Positions 1 through 12,800 of a stretch of 64,000 bases of DNA are shown here, piece after piece. A program made the position numbers and the translations under genes. Source of the stretch: Sternotherus odoratus (lineage: Eukaryota > Chordata > Testudines > Kinosternidae); the NCBI GenBank assembly GCA_032164245.1, contig JAVMKO010000006.1, forward strand, positions 104,487,310 through 104,551,309. The letters are read 5' to 3'. How positions within the stretch are numbered: position 1 is the first letter of the stretch; every line of letters starts with the position of its first letter. Below the pieces are notes generated by a model, which was not told where the DNA came from, searched no databases, and saw nothing but the letters and a program-made list of their open reading frames with translations.

Positions 1-370
1 GAGTCTGGAAGCAGCCCGGGGGGAGACTCAGCACCCATGTCAGTGTGTTGCGGGCAGGATCCCCACTGACTGCAGCGGGTCCTTCACCGCGGCTAGGGCC
101 CCGGGCCAGGACGCAGTGGAGTGGATGGGCCTGCGTCCCCCCTGCCACCCTGACTCAGGGGGATTGGCCGTCTCCCCCTCTACCAGACACCTGGGCTACC
201 TGCCTGGCTTTGCTCAGCCCCTGCCTACGGGTCTCTTACTCTTGGGTTTGTTTGCTGCCCCGCCTCAGGGCCTGGGCTTAGTGAACGACTGTTGCTCAAC
301 CCCCTGCCAGGGGGTCTGAGCCCCGACTGTCTGTTTGAGAGTCAAGGCCTGGGCTTATTGAACTGCAGAC
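1..370. other. Flank below the TRIM-CARD stop
   Basis: I see no gene here. It would include the 3' UTR of the TRIM-CARD gene. No canonical AATAAA is visible on the minus strand; the nearest is AATAAG near 354. A short similar phrase (cctgggcttattgaac / cctgggcttagtgaac) occurs twice between 270 and 365. Confidence 0.4.
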
Positions 371-837
371 TCAGTCGACTCGGAGCCTTTGAGCTACCTG
401 CCGGATATTCCCCAACCCGGCAGGGGGTAAGAGCGAGGCGGTGAGGTGCCCCACAACCCGCAGGGGGATGAGCCCCAGCGCCGGCCCCGTACACTCCCCC
501 GCCCCCGAATGTTCCTCCATCTCCTCCCAAGAGGGGCAGGGGTCTCGCTCCAGTTTGAAAACGGAGGAAAGAGATTCTAGTTCTCTACCGTCAAGCTCCT
601 GAACCAGGTCTCTGTTTGTCATGCGTAGCACGCGATAGAGCCGGTCCTTCTGCTCCCAATCCCAGCTCGGCACCAGCTCGTACAGCTTCTGCATTTTCTC
701 CACATCGGATCCCCTGGAGCTGATGCTCTCGTATTGCTCAGCGTTTAGCGTTTGCCGCCGAAGTGCCCTCAGGACTTTGTCCACATCTGTGACTCGCTGG
801 ATCAGCTGCTCTCGGTGCCGGTCGACAAAGTGTCCCC
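371..837 (-). CDS. TRIM-CARD exon 8: CARD 2 with long C-terminal tail
   Basis: Terminal exon, read in phase 1 after ctctccag. The first 80 or so residues are a well-preserved [24 protein letters not shown], then [37 protein letters not shown] and LVQELDG. The first helix is intact here, unlike in CARD 1. After the CARD, where genes A and B stop, this frame runs on for about 75 residues (starting [15 protein letters not shown]) with no recognisable domain, ending at a TGA. The tail may be real or a read-through after loss of the original stop. Confidence 0.85.
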
Positions 838-3800
838 CTGGAGAGAGACATTTTATTACAATAAATGGCAATTGCTGATTTGAGGGCTCCGCAGGGTAGT
901 GGGGGGCAGGCAAGGCCGTGACTCCACCTCCTCCCTGCCCCTGAAGACCTCTCCCAGGGTGAATTGTCCCCCAGGGTCACACAGAGAATGATTCAGTGAT
1001 TCCCCACCCCTAGGCGGGCCCTGCCTCTCTCTCTCTGGGACCAAGACGTCCTTCTCTCCCCACCCCTCTCCCCTCACCAGGAGGAATCCAGGCCCTTAAG
1101 GAGACATGAGCCGAGATGGGGGGAAATGTCTCTTATCCCAGAAAGCAGGTAGGAGGTCCCAGGTAGAGAGGAGGGGGAAGGGAAATACAACCTGACCACT
1201 GACTCTAGATACCACCCACCACTGCCTGATTTATTTCACACCCCTGCCCTCTTTGGTTAAAGCGATTGGATCTGAGGTTTGAGCCTGGGCCAAACTCCGC
1301 CCCCTCCCATATTCCGGAGGGGTTAGAATCTGACTGAATGTTACAAATACCCCAACCTACATAACAAGCCAAAGTCCTGATCCGCCCAGGACAAGTGCGT
1401 GTGAAGGTCCCATGGCCGGGAAGGGGAGCTACCGGCAGAACGGAGCCCCAGCCCAGCTCTGCACTGTGCAACCAGAGACAACTCGGTCTGGAATTGGACC
1501 CAACAGCACAAAACACTGAAATAATCTCGGCCCGGGGGGGGGGGGCAAAAACTCCAGCCAGAGAGGTGATCTCGTGTCCCCCATGGGGAGCATGGGAAGC
1601 AGATTTCCCTGATGTTGTTTATTTACCCTTCAGCTCTTCAACCAGGTCTCTGTTTGTTTCCTTCAGTGCCTGGTAGAGCCGGTCCTTCTGCCATTTGTCC
1701 CAGCTCAGCACCAGCTCATACAGCTTCCGCATCTTCTCCTGGCTGGTTTTCTCAGCGCGGATTGTCTGGTACTGCTCATCGTCCAGTATCTCCGGCAGGG
1801 GAGATGTTCTGTAGAGAAGCTGCGTCTGCTGCCTTTGGTGCCCATCGGAAAAATGTTTCTCTGAGGAGGCATTACAAATAAATCCTGAACTAATGATTTT
1901 AGAGGACGTGTGTTACATGACATGGGGCAATGGGTGGAGTTTGACCCCCAGCTTATCGTCCCTACCCCGCAACTCTGCCTCCTGTGTGGCTGGGCAGGAA
2001 ACAATGAAAAGAATTCTTCCCCTAAAGCAGGGGTTCTCAAACTTTTGTATTGGTGACCCCTTTCACATAGCAAGCCTCTGAATGGGGATTGGTCCTGCTT
2101 TGAGCAGGGGGTTGGACTAGATGACCTCCAGAGGTCCTTTCCAACCCTGATATTCTATGATTCTATGAATGCGACCCCCCTTATCAATTAAAAAGACTTT
2201 TTAATGTTTTAACACCATTATAAATGCTGGAGGGAAAGTGGGGATTGGGGTGGAGGCTGACAGCTTGTGACCCCACCCCCCATGTAATAACCACGTGACC
2301 CCCTGAGGGGTCCTGACCCCCAGTTTGGGAACCGCTGCCCTAAAGCTTCCTCCTTCGGTTGTGAATCCCCACAACCTGGACCAAACCATTGTCTGTTTCT
2401 TCCCCCTGCTCTTGGTGCAGGCATCAGATCCCGCAGGGGAGGAGGACGACCAGAGGCCACAGCGCTGCCTCCTTCTGGTGTGTGGGCACAGAGCAGAGAG
2501 GAGACAGACAGACACACACCGAATTAGACAGACGTACATACTTTTAAGGGGGTCTCTCGGAAGTGAGGGAAGCCCCCTGTGGATCCTTGTTGCTCTGTGT
2601 GCCCCAATCCAGCTTCAGTGCAAACCTGACTCCTCTGCTTCCCGGTGCATCCCGCCCTCACCTTTTTTTGGTTGCTTTTGCTGCTGGTTAGCTATAGAGC
2701 TGAGCAGGGTTTGGGGATGGATCATGCATTGAAGAGTCACCATCACTCCCCCAGCTCCTGAGCACATAGAGGAGATCATACCAACACCCAGTCTGCATTG
2801 GATGACTTCACCGTGGTACCAACACAACACGACCTTGCACTGGAACTGGGGTTTGAGAGGCGGTCGGTCAGACCCAGACGACCACCCGTCTGGACTAGAG
2901 ACTATGTTCTGTAGTATTTACAGAGTTTTCAGTGTAACAGCTCTGCCAACAGGACAGTGTCTTGTTCCCTATTTGTTGCTGTGATTAGAACAGCAGTGGT
3001 TATTTTAATGCAGAGAGTTTCTTAAGAGAGGAGGGGATGTGGTGTTTTAGATGCTGCTTGTAATGATTAGACCTGGGAGGCTGTAGAACAGGAAACAGAA
3101 AGGAGGGGGGAGGAGTTGAGCCAAGCCTTGGGGCTGGTCTACAGTAGGGGGAAGGATGGCGAAGATACTAACTTCAGCTAGGTGAGTGAGAGCTACAGAG
3201 GGGTGCAGTAGCAGCAGCTTTGTAAAGGGTTTCACTGTTGTTGTTAAAGTTTGTTAATACCTTGCCTGCCTGATACAACACTTTCCCAGTCTCCCTCCCC
3301 CGCTTACCATTCATGTGGGCTGAAGAAGAGCTCCATGTAGCTCAAAGCTGGTCTCGCTCAGGAACAGAAGTTGGTCCAATATAAGATATGACCTGCCCGC
3401 CACCCTTGTGTCTCTAATGCCCTGGCACCAACAGGGTGACAACAGCCTTGCAAACAGCTCTAGCCAATATCCCACCACTCTCAGGGAGGCTGCAGGGAAA
3501 GTAGGGTGAGCAGACGTCCCGATTTTATCGGGACAGTCCCGGTTTTTTGCTTTTTGTCCCATGTCCCAACCGTACTTTGGTCAGGACGCCCTTTTGTCCC
3601 GATTTCGGGTCAGTCAGAAGAGCGGGGCGCCAGCAGGAGCACACGGCAGCCCCCACTGCCCCAGGGCCAGGCAGAGACTGGGCGGCCAGGTCTCTGCACA
3701 TGTTATAGGGGCGGGGGGGGGGGAGGAGAGTTGCTGCTGCCGGCTTGCAGCCAGTGCCGGGCCGTCGAGGGACAGAGAGCCCACTCCCCTCCCTCCCCCC

Positions 3801-6800
3801 CCTGCAGAGACATTGGGGGGGGAAGGTGGGCTGTGCCCCCTGGCCACGGCAGGAGAGCTGCAGGGGGGGGGGTGCTGCATGCAAGCGCCCGCCAGCAGAG
3901 GGAGGCGGGGGCAGAGAGCCCCCCCAAAAAACCTGGCTCAGCCCCCCCCCCCCCCCAAGCCTCTCCCGGCCTCCCCTTGCTGCCCCTTAAACCTTCTGTG
4001 GCCCTGGAGCAGAGCGGGACAGTCAGAAGCCTCCCTTCTCTCCGCCGCAGGGTCCTAGTCCCGCCTTCTTCTGCTACCAGTGATAGGGGCGAGTGAGTGT
4101 GCTGCTGGGGGGGGGGGGGCAGGAAAGAGGGGGCCCTGCCCCAAAGCTTGCTGCTCCCGGCAGGGAAAGGGCTGAGGGGGAATCCTCCTCTCTGGCCACA
4201 GTGACAGACCAGCCTGCCTGCACCCATCCCAAACCACACCCCAACCCTCTACCAAGCCCTGTGCCCCAAACCCCTCATCTCCAGCCCCAGCCAGAGCCCC
4301 CCCTTTGCCAACCCATTGCCCTAGTCCTGAGCCCTGCCAACACCCCAAACACCTTATCCCCAGTCCCAGCCAGAGCCCCCCTGCACCCCAACCCCCTTCC
4401 CCATACTACATTACACTATGCAATATTCATTTTAAAAATGTATAGTAAGCAATGCTCTGGGAAAAGGGGAGGGGGGTGCTAGTTAAAAAATTTGCCTAGG
4501 GTGCAAAATATCCTTGAAAACATCCCCCTCCCTACCCCTCCTCCTACCCCCCGCTCAACGTGTCCTCATATTTCGCACTTGCGATCTGGTCACCCTAGTA
4601 CTACATTAGCCTTTTTCCAGTCATCCGGGACCTCCCCCGATTACCATGAGTTTTCAAAGATAATGGCCAATGGCTCTGCAATCACATCCACCAACTCCTT
4701 TAGCACCCTCAGATGCAGCACATCCGACCCCATGGACTTGTGCTCACCCAGCTTTTCTAAATAGTCCTGAACCACTTCCTTTTCCACAGATGGCTGGTCA
4801 CCTCCTCCCCATACTGTGCTGCCCAGTGCAGGAGTCTGGGAGCTGACCTTGTTCGTGAAGACAGAGGCAAAAAAATCATGGAGTACATTTGCTTTTTCCA
4901 CGTCCTCTGTCACTAGATTGCCTCCCTCTTTCAACAAGGAGCCCACACTTTCCTTGACTTTCTTCTTGTTGCTAACATACCTAAAGAAACCCTTCTTCTT
5001 ACCCTTAACATCCCTTGCTAGCTGCAACTCCAAGTGTGATTTAGCCTTCCTGATTTCACTGCTGCATGCCTGAGCAATATTTTTATATTCCTCCTTGGTC
5101 ATTTGCCCAATCTTCCACTCCTGGTAAGCTTCTTTTTTGCATTTAAGATCAGCAAGGACTTCACTGTTCAACCAAGCTGGTCGCCTGCCATATTTACTAT
5201 TCTTTCTACACATCGGGATGGTTTGTTCCTGCAACCTCAATAAGGATTCTTTAAAATCCAGCCAGCTCTCCTGGACTCCTTTCCCCTTCATGTTCATCTC
5301 CCAGGGGATCCTGCCCATCAGTTCCCTGAGGGAGTCAAAGTCTGCTTTTCTGAAGTCCAGGGTCTGTATTCTGCTGCTCTCCTTTTTTCCCTGTGTCAGG
5401 ATCCTGAACTCTACCATCTCATGGTCACTTCCTCCCAGGTTCCCTCTACTAACTCTTCACGGTTTGTGAGCAGGCCAAGAAAAGTTCTGCCCCTAGTTGG
5501 TTCCTCCAGCACTTGCACTAAGAAATTGTCCCCCACACTTTCCAAAAACTTCCTGGATTGTCTGTGCACTGCTGTACTGCTCTCCCAGCAGATATCAGGA
5601 TGATTGAAATCTCCCATGAGAACCACGGCTTGTGATCTTGTAACTTCTCTTAGTTGCTGGAAGAAAGCCTCATCCATCTCATCCCCCTGGTCTATAGCAG
5701 ACTCCCACCACCACATCAGCCTTGTTGCTCACACTTCTAAACTTAATCCAGAGACTCTCAGGTTTTTCTGCAGTTTCATACCGGAGCTCTGAGCAGTCGT
5801 ACTGTTCTCTTACATACAATGCAACTCCCCCACCCTTTCTGCCCTGCCTGTCCTTCTTGAACAGTTTATATCCATCCATGACAGTGCTCCAGTCATGTGA
5901 GTTATCCCATCAAGTCTCGGTTATTGTGGAAATGGGACACGGGAGGGAACGTTAACAGCTGAAATCACCAAAACGTGCTTTGCAAGGTTAATGTCAATGG
6001 GGTCTGTTCCGCTCTCCTGCTTGGACATTTTCTCTGGGGATTCCAGGGACAAAAATGAGCAAGTTTTCCCATCTTGGCTGCCAGTCCTCACAATGACTAT
6101 CTACCCCAGGGGTTCTCAAACTATGGGGCACGTCTCCCAAGCGAGTCACGGGAATGTGTCAAGGGAGGCATGACCTGGGTGGGGCGCATGAAGGAGGGTC
6201 GTGCCCTCTGGGAGGTGGGGCTAAAGGGGACAGATGGAACTCTGCTACCCAGGTTCAGACTTTCCTCCCCCCACCACAATCCCTCACTTGCGGGCAGCGG
6301 GGCTCCAGCTTTCAGCCCCAGGTGGAGTAGCACAGAAGTAAGGGTGCCAGTGCGGCGATACGTCTGTTGTGAACAGTGATGTTGACACATATCACTTTTC
6401 ACATGCCCACACTTACTTCTGTGCTGCTGCTGGTAGCGGCGCTGCCTTCAGAGCTGGGCACCCGGCCAGCAGCCGCCGCTCTCTACTCTGCCTTCAGAGC
6501 TGGGTGTCAGTCTATGTACTTGTGGGGCTGGAGGGGGGGGGTTAAATTGTGACAGACCCAAAGAAGGGGGCCGGATGAAATACATTTGAGAACCGCTGCT
6601 CTACACTATTATGGTCATCACTTTTATGAACTGATGATAAATCTTGTACAAAGCATGGTTTCTGGGGTATCGTGAAAAGTCATTATTTGCTGAATATTAT
6701 TGTCCTGTTAAAATGGATCAACATTGTGGACAGAGTTATGAAATTTTGCGGAATGTTTGTTACTGAAATATGCCATGAAGCTGAAAAACGCCCTCAGAGC

Positions 6801-9800
6801 TGGGTGCCCTGTAAATCTGAAGGACTAGCTCCTCAGAGTCAGGTGCTAAGTGTCCATTCATTGCTTAGCCGGCCATTCACCAGAGAGGAGTTGTGAATTA
6901 GAAATTTACTATTCACGTGAAAGATGGTTGGAAGCCACAGACTGACTGTCACCTGCCCACCAGCTGGGGGTGAGCCTCAAAGAAGATAGAGGTATAAAAA
7001 CACAAGGGAGAGTGGCCTCCATTTTTTACCTCTCCTCCCTCACCTTTTTGGAAGGCAATAAGATGGTTTGAGAGACAAGGGACAAAGTGGACAAATCTAT
7101 ATAATGTGGAGGAGGAGAAAAGGATCCCACAGCCCATCAGACAAATCTCAAGGATGAGAAACCCTATCACTGTCTCCAGTGTGGGAAAGGGTTCATTCTG
7201 AGATTATAATTTGCGATACATCAGACAATCCATAACAGAGAGAAACCCCTTCAATGCTTGGACTGTATGGAAAGCTTCTGTAACTGCTCAGATCTTAATA
7301 ACCACAGGAGAAGCCACACAGGCGAGAATCCCTCTCAATGCCGCAAGTGCGGGAAATGTTTCAGTGGGGAGTCAGCACTAATTATGCATCAGAGAATCCA
7401 CACAGGAGGGAGACCCCAAAAATGCTTAGACTGTGAGAAAAGTTTCACACGGAAATCAGGCCTTGTTACACATCAGGCAATCCACACTGGAGAGAGACCC
7501 CATAAGTGCTTGGACTGTGGGAAGAGTTTCACACAGATCAAATCTCATTAAATATGGGAGAATCCACACAGGAGCTAAACTTCATAAATGCCTTGCCAGT
7601 GGAGAAAGCTTCATTCAGCGATGACACCTCATTAAGCATCAGAGAATCCACAAAGGTGTGAGATCTGAGCTCGCCCGTCAGTGACCCACACAACAGAGAG
7701 ACTTTGAAGGTGGGGAAAGGTTTAATTTGGTGCTCCCGGAGTAGGAGGCACCTGCAAATCCGCACAGGGAAGAAAGCTCCCAGATGTTCTCGGTCTGGAA
7801 AATGCTCCAAGTGGAGGTAACACCATGTTGGACATCAGAGACTCCTCCACACAGCAGGGAAATTCTCTCAGGGCCCTGACTAAGCCATAGTAATCAACTT
7901 CCTCATTCCTCCTTCCCACACGCATCGGGAGCGTTTAGCTCCCAAGGATCCAGCTGCCCAGCGCTGGGGTGAGGATCCAACAGCAGCAGAGCAGCAGCTG
8001 GTCAGTGACAGGACACCCCAGGCACCGGAGGAGAAGCCCCGCTCAGCCCCTCCTCCCTGCTGCAGCCCTGGCTGCTGAGCTGATGGGGCACAGGTGGGGG
8101 AAGGGAGAAAGAGAAACTCCTCCCGCCTGGCTGAAGTTCCCCCCTCTCCCTTCCCCTCCCAGCCGGGATCCCCCTGCCATGGAGCTGAGAAGAAGGACAC
8201 TTGGGCCAGACCCCACCTTCACTCTAGACACCTGTCCCCATCCCCCATCTTCCACCAGCCCCTAGGCTGGGCTCCCCCACTTACCTGGAGCCGTTCCCTG
8301 CAGCAGGGGTGTCTCTGGGGGCTGGTAATGCCTCCCCTCCCTGAATCCCCCAGGGCATGGGGAGCAGGGAGATGCAGCAGGAAAAGAGGCAGAAAAGCAG
8401 CTAGATAGACGGGAGTACCCCAGGGGACTGTCTGTGACTCCATGGTCAGGCTGTTCTGGTGCTTGACTTTTCCCACTTGATACCTAGTAGGTGAAATCTA
8501 AATACAGGACACAGCCAGTGGGAGGTCTGTGCCCTGGTTTATAACTGTTTGCTCGGAGACTGTGCTGACGTTCCTGAGCTGCTGCACACAGCTTGATAGG
8601 AGAACTGAACCTGGGTCTCCCACGGACCAGCTGAGTGCTCTCAGCATGGGGATAAGAGTTATAAGGCAGGTGATATCCCCCAAACCTCATAGAATATTCG
8701 GGTTGGAAGGGACCTCTGGAGGTCATCTAGTCCAACCCCCTGCTCAAAGCAGGACCAATCCCCAACTAAATCATCCCAGCCAGGGCTTTCTCAAGCCAGG
8801 CCTTAAAAACCTCTATGGAAGGTACTACCACGTCCCTAGGTAACCCATTCCAATGCTAGACCACCCTCCTAGTGAAAAAGTTTTTCCTAATATCCAATCT
8901 AAACCTTCCCAACTGCAACCTCCTCCTCCCCCTCCTCATTTCCTGTGAAGGGAGGCAGGTGCTGCCTACCTCATTCCAGCAAGAAACGCCTGAGCCCACC
9001 TGACCTGGCTCCCTGCCCAGTGAGCTGGCCTGGATCCTAAGGAGCTGCTCTGTCCTGGGCGCCTGAGACTGAGCAGGGATGTCACTGAAGTTCCCCGGTC
9101 TCTCTAAAGAAACGCACCAAAGGCACCAACTTTTGCAGGCAGATGCTCCCCATGTTCCAGTGCCCCTGGATCTTCCCACTGTTTAATGGGTTATTTTTAG
9201 GGCTGTGTGTCTCATGGCCACTGTGGATTTGGTTGGTAACTTTAGTTACCATCTCATCAAGATGTTTTCACAGGAATTTTCTCATAATTTAAAGACAATC
9301 TCCGGCTGCAAACTCACCCTGTCTGTCTGCTCCTTGGGGTTTCCCTCTTGGAGTCTCCAGTGCAGATGGCAGAGTGTCTGGAGGGGGAAAGGAGAAAAGA
9401 GACGAGATTACAGACTTTGATATTTATAAGAGTGTCCTCACACTGAACACATAGAACTGTGTGTTCATCATGACAGAAGCAGACCGAAAGGCCAAGACAC
9501 ACACACAGGCATTTAATATAAACTAATCGGAAACCTTCTACTTCCTCCCTCATTCAGGCATCTCCCAGCAACGGAACCAACATCCCTGCAGCCTCACAAC
9601 CATCCCAGGACAGACAATCTGTCAGGGAGATTTACTTTTCCCCTCCTCATCCCCTCCCACCCCTCAGACTCCAGTTGGTTTGTCTCGTTCACTTGCTGCC
9701 TTTTGCCGTAACCTAGACCCAGATCGTACAAAGACTTTGTCATAAAAGGAACTTTCCCACTTGGGTCCCGTTAGCCAGCATCATGTTGTACTATGGACAC

Positions 9801-12800
9801 TTGACAAAATTACCAGACTAGTGATGGACATTGGCGGCGGCGGAGGGAGGATGGCTGTGTCATTCAGTCATCATTCAACCCCGTAAAATAACACACAATT
9901 TTCCACACTGAAGAAAACATAAACTAGCTACCTAGTTATTAAATAATAATAAATTCAACTCACTTTAGTGTTTTTGAATGTACCTCACCGCCGCAGTCAA
10001 TACTTTTTTTTGTGGGATGGGGGCATTGAAATAAATACTTATCCTCTAAGGTGCTACAAGTATTCCTCGCTTTCTATCCTAAAATAGGGTGACCAGACAG
10101 CAAGTGTGAAAAATCAGGACAGGAGGTAGGGGGTAATAGAAGCCTATATAAGAAAAAGATCCCCAAATCAGGACTGTCCCTATAAAATCAGGACATCTGG
10201 TCACCCTATCCTAAAACCATATTTCAGTGCATTGTTGTTATGACTTTTTTATTTTTGTTTAAATAATATGTCTAATGGGAGGATGAATGTGAGAGTGTGT
10301 GTGTGTGAGAGAGTGTGTGTGTGTGTGAGAGAGAGTGTGTGTGTGTGTGTGTGAGTGTGTCCCACCTCTAGACTGCTTCCCCCATTCCTCTCCCCTTTCT
10401 GTGTCCCTTACATGGACGATCCCCCATCATGTCACAGGATGTGGGAAGTGGGGGAGGGCGGGGAGGGTCTCTCAGTGGAGCAGAGTTTCCCATCCCCTCA
10501 CTGTGACCAGGGCACCCCCCTCCAGGCAGGGGTTATCCCGGGGTGGGTGGGAACCTCCTCTGTCCCCTGATCAGGACATAGGGACAAGCTCTGGGCAGGA
10601 GTCTGTTGTGAGCAGAGGCCAGGGGAAGAACATATTCTGTGGAGGGGGCTCATCTCTTGTGGCTCCCCAAAGTGGCTTCCCTTGTCCCTTGTCTCTTCCC
10701 CCTGTCCCTCATCTCTGCTGGAACAGTGCTGGGGAGGGGGAGCAATGAGGGGCTGCAGCTAGGCTGAGGGGCGCTGGGGGAAGGAATTTTTCACCAACTC
10801 AAATTGCCAGAGACCATGAGGGGTTTTTTTTGTCCCTTCCTCTGTCATATGGGGCACGTTTCATTTACAGATGTTAAACTAGAATAAATGGTGGATTCTC
10901 TGTAACTTCAAGTCTTTAAATCATTATTTGAGGACTTCAGTTTAGGGGTAAATTACAGGAGTGGGTGGGGAGGTTCTGTGCAGGGCCGGCGACAGAAATT
11001 TTGGGGACCCCTACTCTGATCGTTTGTGCCCCCCCCCCCGCTGCCGCCCTGCCCCCCCCCACCCCCCCACCTGACCCGGCCCACCCACCCAACCTAATCT
11101 CCTCCCCCAGCCTAACCTCCTCTCCTCCGCACCCATCCCTGCCTGGCCCACCCCACTGTTGGGGGTGATCTTCCTTTACCCCCGCCCAGCCTCCCCCCAT
11201 CTAACCGCCTTCCCTCCCCCACCCCTGCCTGGCCCGGCCCATCCCACCGAACCTAACCTCCTCCCCCCTCCCACTCCCAACCCAGCCTCCTGCCCCCCCC
11301 ATGCCTGACCCGCCCAGCCCAGCCTCCCCCCCACCAAACCTCCTTCCCTCCCGCACCCACGCCTCACCCACCCAGATTCCAGCCTAGTCTCCTGCCCCCC
11401 TCCCCGCCCACCCAGCCTGGCCTCCCCCCCCCCACCCCCTTGCCTGCCCCGAGCCTCCCCAGCCACGCCGATGAATGAACCTCCCGAGGCAGGGGTGAAC
11501 TCACCGCAGAGCCCACCCGCCTGCCCAAAGGCCCCCCCGGAGCCACCGCCCCCCGAGTGGGGCCGGGCCCCCTGCCCCCTTACCTTGGTGAGGCCGGCTC
11601 CCCTTGACCCCTTTTCGGCGCCTCCGCTCCGCTCCGCCACCGTCAGCGCCGCACACCACCAGGGCGGCCGGGCGCGCTTCCCCGGGTCCCCGCTGTGGTC
11701 GCAGTCTGCCGTCAGCCTCAGCCGTGCGGTGCGTGCGGGCGCTTGCCGCGCTACAGCGCAGTGACGGGGTGGCCGGCGGCGCCCGGGATTGCACGCGGTC
11801 AGCCGCGCAACACATGCGCCGCGCCTCTGCAGAGGTCCGAGCATCCGCACTACATCAGGGGCCCCCCTTAAGTCCGGGGCCCAGTACAGTTGTCCCCCTT
11901 GTCCCCCCCGTCGCCAGCCCTGGTTCTGTGGCCTACAATGTACAGGGGGTCAGAGTAGATGGATCATGATGGTTCCTTCTGACCTTAAAGTCTAGGAGTC
12001 ATTTCTTACGTGGTAATTGTAATTGAAAGTGATGTTTTTGGTGCAAAGGTTTGAATCAATCAACCTGAGTGTTTTGGACCCAAGTGTCTGGCATTCTCAC
12101 CCAACGATTAAACAGAAGCATCATCTCAGTGTGAACCAATTGTCCAGCACCATTCTCTTCCCACAGTCTCAGAGGATCATCCCAATTTCCATTCCTAGAT
12201 CCCTTCTAGGTACCTTTGAACTTCCCCAGAGTCTCCGATAGCACAAGAGTTGTCTGGAAGAAATCGCTGACTCGCTCTTCCAGTTCAGGAGAAATCTCCT
12301 CTGGCTGCTGGAACTTCCCCTTCTCACACCTGGAGAGAAACAATTTCACGTGATTGTATTTCATTATGTGACTCATTATAAGTTCTGGCTCATGAGTCGC
12401 TGCTCTAAGGGGCTTGGGGTTAGAATTCCTTGACTCTTCCCAGCCTCAGAGCAGGTGAGACACAGCCCATGGCTGTAGAAGCTTCCCCCCAAAGGACCCA
12501 TTAGTATTCTTCAACTCTGGTCTGGAGAGATCAGCTCTGGGGACAAAATGGGAATTGAGTCTCTAGGGCCAATTCACTCCTTGGCCTCCATTCTCTGAGG
12601 GACAGGAGGTTCCCAGGTGAAGTGCTGTAGAAATCTTCCTACTAGCAGCTAGACTGAGACACCAACTGACCCCTCCCCAGCTCATTCCACCAGGTCTCCA
12701 AACAGTCCTCAGGCGGTAAAGACTCTTGACCACTGCTGCCCTGGGCTGAACGGTAACCAGGACCCAGCAGTGACTGGCCCATATTCCATCCCCACAATCC

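Noticed and set aside
3506..4348. Several overlapping open frames of 90-196 codons on both strands
   Set aside because: The region is poly-G/poly-C-rich interior of a DNA-transposon-like repeat, and frames are open on both strands because stops are rare.
4641..5417. Minus-strand open frame of 258 codons as a host gene
   Set aside because: The protein is CR1 ORF2 and continues into other broken CR1 frames.
1..9317. A B30.2/SPRY exon for the TRIM gene
   Set aside because: I looked on the minus strand for typical B30.2 phrases after the hinge exon and found none. The absence is by eye only; a profile search would be decisive.
11176..11850. Minus-strand open frame of 224 codons
   Set aside because: It lies entirely inside GC-rich hAT copy 1. 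Only the short exon-like segment next to a donor was kept as an observation.
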